Shown one piece after another: positions 14,597-17,975 of a stretch of 17,975 bases of DNA (position 1 is the stretch's first letter; each line of letters begins with the position of its first letter). Below the pieces are notes generated by a model, which was not told where the DNA came from, searched no databases, and saw only the letters and a program-made list of their open reading frames with translations. Origin of the DNA: Myxococcales bacterium (lineage in GTDB: Bacteria; Myxococcota; Bradymonadia; UBA7976; UBA1532); the NCBI GenBank assembly GCA_020430675.1, contig JAGQJJ010000010.1, positions 1 to 17,975 on the forward strand, read 5' to 3'. Made by a program: the position numbers and the translations under genes.

Positions 14597-15364
14597 TCAG
14601 CCCATGCTCGAATAACCCCCGTCAATATTGATGGTCTGACCATGGATCATGGCCGCGCCCGACGTGCACAGGAACAGCACCGTCTGCGCCACGTCGTCGG
14701 GCGTGGTGAGCCGCCCCATCGGCGTGCGCAACGTCGCGATGCGCAAAAGATCTTCGCGGTTGGGAAACTGCTGCAACGACCACGTATCGATCACGCCCGG
14801 CGCGACCACGTTGGCGCTGATGCCTTTGGCGCCCAACTCGATCGACAGGTGCCGTACTGCCGCCTCCAGCGCCGCTTTGCTGGTACCGACCGCCGCGTAT
14901 TGTGGGATGGCCTTGACCGCGCCGAGCGAGCTGAGCGCGAGCACGCGGCCGCCGCTGCCCATCAGCGGCGCTTCGCCGGTGAACAGGCCTTGCACCAGGA
15001 AGAAGAACGCGCGGGCGTTGATTTGATGGGTCCAGTCCCAATGCCGCCGGCTGAGCTCGGCGGCCGGCTTGAGCACGCCCGAGGCCGCGTTGTGCACGAA
15101 GATGTCCACCTGGCCGAGCTGCTCGCGAGCCGCGGCCAGCACCTGATCGATGCTCGGCTCCTTGCCAAAATGAGCCCGCACCGCGATGGCCTTGCGCCCG
15201 TGGGCTTCGATGGCCGCGGTGGTCTCGGCCGCGCCTTCGTGGTTGCTGAAAAACGTGAACATGACGTCCACGCCAGCGGCGGCGAGCGCACCGCACAAGG
15301 CGCGGCCGATCTCGCCCGAGCCGCCGGTGATCAGGGCCTTGCGGCCGGTCAGGTCAAGCTGCAT
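14597..15364 (-). CDS. fabL: Enoyl-[acyl-carrier-protein] reductase III, FabL-like SDR
   Basis: This 255-residue short-chain dehydrogenase resembles Bacillus subtilis FabL closely in segments that ordinary FabG proteins lack: VHNAASGVLKPAAEL (90-104), HWDWTHQINARAFFF (108-122), LSSLGAVKAIPQYAAVGTSK (144-163), VIDTWSLQQFPNREDLL (191-207) and MIHGQTINIDGG (239-250). The TGGSGEIG motif binds the nucleotide. The catalytic pair is Tyr156 and Lys163, spaced by six residues (YAAVGTSK) as in enoyl reductases, not by three as in ketoreductases. FabL reduces trans-2-enoyl-ACP with NADPH and is known for triclosan tolerance. The start has GGAG six bases upstream. It is the last gene of the SDR/aminotransferase set, 61 bases after the degenerate SDR. 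It may serve general fatty-acid synthesis or a dedicated pathway, and the sequence cannot separate these. Confidence 0.82.
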   Translation of the reverse strand: MQLDLTGRKALITGGSGEIGRALCGALAAAGVDVMFTFFSNHEGAAETTAAIEAHGRKAIAVRAHFGKEPSIDQVLAAAREQLGQVDIFVHNAASGVLKPAAELSRRHWDWTHQINARAFFFLVQGLFTGEAPLMGSGGRVLALSSLGAVKAIPQYAAVGTSKAALEAAVRHLSIELGAKGISANVVAPGVIDTWSLQQFPNREDLLRIATLRTPMGRLTTPDDVAQTVLFLCTSGAAMIHGQTINIDGGYSSMG

Positions 15365-15425
15365 GCGGTCTCCGAAATAGAGGTCAGGGCCTCGCGCGTC
15401 CTCGCTGAAGCGGCCCGAGCTGCAT

Positions 15426-16139
15426 TCAGATGCCCCCGTTGACGGGCAGCACCTTGCCGTTCATGAATCGGTTCTCGAGCGCGAGCCACACCGCGGCCCG
15501 CGCGATCTCGGTCGGCTGCCCGACCCGACGCAACGCGCTGAACTCGAGGTAATCGGCGCGCACCGCTGGCGCCAGCGTGGCGCCCAGCCCGGCGTCGAGA
15601 ACGCCCGCGGCCAGAACGTTGACCCGAATGCCCTGCGGACCCAGCTCGCGGGCCAGCGCCATCGCCAGCGCCGGCAGCGTGCCTTGACTGGCTGCAAATG
15701 CGACGGGCAGTGGCAGCGTCTGCGCCCGGTCGAGCGCGCCGACCAGCACCACATCGGCCCCGCCGCCGACCATCCAGTGCGGCGTCAGCGCGTGCACCGC
15801 GACAAACGGTGCGCGCGCGTTGACCGCGTGGGCCTCATCCCAATCGGTGTCGGTCAGGCCGGTCAATGAAGCCGACTTGCCGAGGGCGGCGCAGTGCACC
15901 AACACATCGGGCGGCGCGGTGGATGCCATGGCATACAAGGCATCGCGGATGGCTTCGGCGTCGCGCAGATCGAGATGCAAGGGCGCAGCGCCGGTGGCAT
16001 CGGCCAGCGCCAGCGCGCGCTCGCGGCTCTGCCACCAGGTGAACGTCACCGTGACGCCGCGCGCGACCAGGCCGCGCACCACCTCGGCGCCGACCGCGCC
16101 GCTGCCACCGAAGACCAGGGCGCGCCGCGCAGGGCTCAT
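15426..16139 (-). CDS. SDR-family protein lacking catalytic Ser/Tyr/Lys (probable pseudoenzyme)
   Basis: This 237-residue protein has the fold of FabG-type short-chain dehydrogenases: ALVFGGSGAVGAEVV (7-21) for nucleotide binding, LHLDLRD (54-60), DVLVHCAALGKSA (78-90, replacing NNAG), VNARAPF with Asn107, and MNGKVLPVNGG at the end. The active site is altered. The YxxxK motif reads FAASQ, with Phe148 and Gln152, and the Ser position 13 residues earlier is Ala135. I checked this on the nucleotide sequence (TTTGCAGCCAGTCAA, minus strand). The frame is otherwise intact and of normal length, so it is not a decayed gene. It probably binds a cofactor or a partner subunit rather than catalysing a reduction. 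The ATG overlaps the aminotransferase stop by 4 bases (16136-16139), suggesting coupled translation. An unusual SDR with displaced catalytic residues is the alternative. Confidence 0.8.
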   Translation of the reverse strand: MSPARRALVFGGSGAVGAEVVRGLVARGVTVTFTWWQSRERALALADATGAAPLHLDLRDAEAIRDALYAMASTAPPDVLVHCAALGKSASLTGLTDTDWDEAHAVNARAPFVAVHALTPHWMVGGGADVVLVGALDRAQTLPLPVAFAASQGTLPALAMALARELGPQGIRVNVLAAGVLDAGLGATLAPAVRADYLEFSALRRVGQPTEIARAAVWLALENRFMNGKVLPVNGGI

Positions 16140-17455
16140 AGCAGCGCCTCCAGATGGTCGAGCTCTTCGCGGCAGACCTGCGCGAAGCGTTCCAGCGTCT
16201 CAAAAGGGATCGCCTGTCTTGGCTGAAGGCGCAGCACCCGCCAGTCATGGCCGCATGAGAAGCAGAAGAACCCGCGTGGGTACAAACGATGGCTCAGCAG
16301 CGGTGCCATCACCGACTGCCCCGCGAGCTGGGGATAGCCAAAGTGCTCGAAGCTGAGCCAGGGGTGATCGCTGTCGGCCAGTTGCACGCCCACCATCAGC
16401 CCGCGGCCGCGGATGTCGACCACCAGCTTCGAGTCGCCGCAATGGCGCCGCAAGGCATCGCGGAAGACATCACCGACCTGCGCGCAGCGCGCGATGAAGG
16501 CATCGTCGATGAGATCGAGCGTCGCCAGCGCAGCCACCGCGGTGAGGCCGTTGAACGAGAAGGTGGAGTTATGGGACTCGCCCCGCGCGAAGTCGGCACC
16601 ATAGGCTTCGAGGAAGGTCGCGCGCGTCGTGAGCATGGCCGAGACCGGCACCAGACCGCCGCCGAGGCCTTTGCCGAGCAGCACCACATCCGGACGTCGC
16701 GGCCAATGCGCGCTCTCGATGAAGTGGCGCCCGGCCCGGCCGAGGCCGGTCTGCACCTCATCGGCCACCAGCAGCGCGCCGTGCTTGGCGGTCAGATGGC
16801 AGAGCGCTTCGATGTAGGCTTCGCTCAGGGGTCGCACGCCGCCTTCGATCTGGATGGGTTCGGCGATGACCACCCCGACGTCGCCTTGGGCAAACGCGGC
16901 TTCAAGGGCGGCGATGTCATTGAACTCGATCCCCTCTGAGCCGGGCAGATGCGGCGCGAAGTGATCGCGGAAGGGACCGGATTGCATCAGCGAGAGGCTG
17001 CCCATGGTGCAGCCGTGGTAGGCGCCGGTCAGCGAGAGCGCGCGGTGGCCGCGACCGCGGGCCCGGGCGAGCTTGAGCGCCGCTTCGACCGCGTCGCTGC
17101 CGGTGCAGCCGAAGTAGACGTTCTCATAGCCGGTGCGCTCGCAGAGGCGGCGGGCGAGGCGGCCGACAAAGGGGTTGACGCGCGACGGGTACCAGTTGAG
17201 CGCGTCGCTTTGCAGCCAGGCCTGCATCGCGGCGGCGACGCTGGGCGGGTGGTGGCCAAAGGTCTGGGTGCCATGCAGCTCTTCGATCGGCGTGCCGTCG
17301 CGCAGCACTGGGTGGCCGTCTTCGGCGCGTACGACCTCGATGGGTTCGCCGGTCAACGCGGCGCGCTGGTGGATCAGCGGGTTGACGAAGTCGCGATACT
17401 CGGCGAATCCGCGGCGCAAGATGTCGGCGTAGGGTGGCGCTTCGAGGCGCTCCAT
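16136..17455 (-). CDS. Class III PLP-dependent aminotransferase
   Basis: This 439-residue fold-type I enzyme carries class III aminotransferase motifs: ELHGTQTFGHHPPSVAAAM (59-77), VYFGCTGSDAVEAALKLAR (113-131) for the PLP phosphate, AYHGCTMGSLS (145-155) with the ring-stacking Tyr146, VVIAEPIQIEGGV (195-207), VADEVQTGLGRAG (230-242) with Asp232 contacting the pyridine nitrogen, and LLGKGLGGGLVPVSAML (259-275) with Lys262 forming the Schiff base. The family transfers amino groups from omega- or alpha-amines to keto or aldehyde groups. The acceptor is unknown, though SDR neighbours could make it. The start is either the GTG at 17458 or the ATG at 17455. I prefer the ATG, because GGGGG lies six bases away and the ATG shares one base with the previous TGA. 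The 3' end overlaps the degenerate SDR by 4 bases. It is predicted cytoplasmic. Confidence 0.9.
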   Translation of the reverse strand: MERLEAPPYADILRRGFAEYRDFVNPLIHQRAALTGEPIEVVRAEDGHPVLRDGTPIEELHGTQTFGHHPPSVAAAMQAWLQSDALNWYPSRVNPFVGRLARRLCERTGYENVYFGCTGSDAVEAALKLARARGRGHRALSLTGAYHGCTMGSLSLMQSGPFRDHFAPHLPGSEGIEFNDIAALEAAFAQGDVGVVIAEPIQIEGGVRPLSEAYIEALCHLTAKHGALLVADEVQTGLGRAGRHFIESAHWPRRPDVVLLGKGLGGGLVPVSAMLTTRATFLEAYGADFARGESHNSTFSFNGLTAVAALATLDLIDDAFIARCAQVGDVFRDALRRHCGDSKLVVDIRGRGLMVGVQLADSDHPWLSFEHFGYPQLAGQSVMAPLLSHRLYPRGFFCFSCGHDWRVLRLQPRQAIPFETLERFAQVCREELDHLEALL

Positions 17456-17975
17456 CACAGGCCCCCATCCACGACGATCTTGGCGCCGGTGATGAAGCTG
17501 TTCTCGGTCGATACGAGCCAGACGGCCATCTTGGCGACCGCGTCGGCGTCGACCAGCTCACCGGCCGGGCATTGGCGCAGGTACTCGTCGAGGCGATGCT
17601 GCGGAAGCATCTGGCTCAGCCCGCGGTCGAGCAGGCCGGGCGCGAGCAGGTTCACCGCGACGCCGTATCGACCAACCTCTCGGGCCAGGGCCTCGGTGAA
17701 GCCGCGCAGCGCCGATTTCGACGCGGCGTAGTGCACCGGCGCCTCGATGATGCGCTCGGAAGCGAAGTTGCCGATGTTGAGGATGTGGCCGCCACGGGCG
17801 CGGATCATCGGCTTCAGGGCGGCGCGCGCGAACAGGTACGGCCCCTTGACGTTGACCGCCATCACGCGGTCCCAGTCGGCCTCTTCGAGCAGCGCGATCG
17901 GCAGAATCTGGGTCACGCCCGCGTTGTTGACCAACACGTCCAGACCGCCCCAGGCGGCCACCAGCGCCTTGATCG
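17455..17975 (-). CDS. Short-chain dehydrogenase/reductase, C-terminal part (runs off right edge)
   Basis: The last 173 complete codons of an SDR gene are present; the N-terminal nucleotide-binding part lies beyond the window. Visible motifs are LDVLVNNAGVTQ, DWDRVMAVNVKGPY, YAASKSAL with the catalytic Tyr (17728-17730) and Lys (17716-17718), VNLLAPGLLDRG and FITGAKIVVDGG, as in FabG-like NAD(P)H-dependent reductases. The usual Ser, 13 residues before Tyr, is replaced by Asn (NIGNFASER), so activity may depend on Asn or on a nearby Ser. The GTG seen inside the frame at 17961 is not the start, because the reading continues in frame to the edge (IKALVAAWGGL). It is transcribed before the aminotransferase with one to four bases of overlap, so it belongs to the same operon. 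The substrate is unknown. Confidence 0.88.
   Translation of the reverse strand, partial: IKALVAAWGGLDVLVNNAGVTQILPIALLEEADWDRVMAVNVKGPYLFARAALKPMIRARGGHILNIGNFASERIIEAPVHYAASKSALRGFTEALAREVGRYGVAVNLLAPGLLDRGLSQMLPQHRLDEYLRQCPAGELVDADAVAKMAVWLVSTENSFITGAKIVVDGGL

Noticed and set aside
15426..16139. Degenerate SDR as a decaying pseudogene
   Set aside because: The frame is intact, of normal length, overlaps the upstream gene and keeps the fold motifs. Only the catalytic residues differ, so a maintained non-catalytic protein is more likely.

Overview
This 17,975-base window is GC-rich throughout and densely packed with protein genes. No RNA gene, insertion sequence, CRISPR array or phage gene is visible. 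The best pointer to the host is the secreted protease at 4971..7583. It combines a trypsin-fold domain, Cys/Asp-rich MopE-like calcium-binding repeats and a C-terminal MYXO-CTERM sorting signal (Gly-Cys motif, Leu-rich helix, Arg cluster). This architecture is typical of Myxococcota, the former deltaproteobacterial predators and their relatives. The genus cannot be told from this sequence.

Left part (1..7583, all minus strand). A secreted S1-family protease is followed by a tightly coupled run: a sodium:solute symporter with an extra N-terminal segment and a soluble C-terminal tail, a Cof-type HAD phosphatase, a nitronate monooxygenase-like flavoprotein and an F420-dependent-reductase-like NADP oxidoreductase. 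Starts and stops overlap or lie within 27 bases from symporter to reductase, so these four are probably one operon. A further gene starts at 262 and leaves the window at the left edge.

Middle (7696..10175). A secreted all-alpha HEAT-repeat protein lies on the minus strand and is transcribed away from a globin operon. The 182-base divergent gap holds a cluster of ACCGAT half-sites, a 10-bp palindrome and a longer inverted repeat, and looks like an operator region.

Plus-strand redox operon (10176..13927). Four genes overlap or are spaced by 4 bases: a truncated hemoglobin, a small protein resembling gluconate-2-dehydrogenase subunit 3, a GMC flavoprotein dehydrogenase with a three-cysteine cluster motif, and a sarcosine-oxidase-like FAD enzyme with the covalent-flavin Cys and oxygen-activating Lys. 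Co-translation of a haem globin with a dehydrogenase pair and an H2O2-forming oxidase is the first candidate for an undescribed system.

Right part (13973..17975, minus strand). A small Ala-rich lipoprotein stands alone. Next comes an overlapping set, in transcription order: a partial SDR, a class III aminotransferase, an SDR whose Ser/Tyr/Lys catalytic residues are all replaced, and a FabL-like enoyl-ACP reductase. This looks like a lipid- or amine-modifying pathway that continues beyond the right edge. It is the second candidate system, chiefly because an intact SDR pseudoenzyme is embedded in it.
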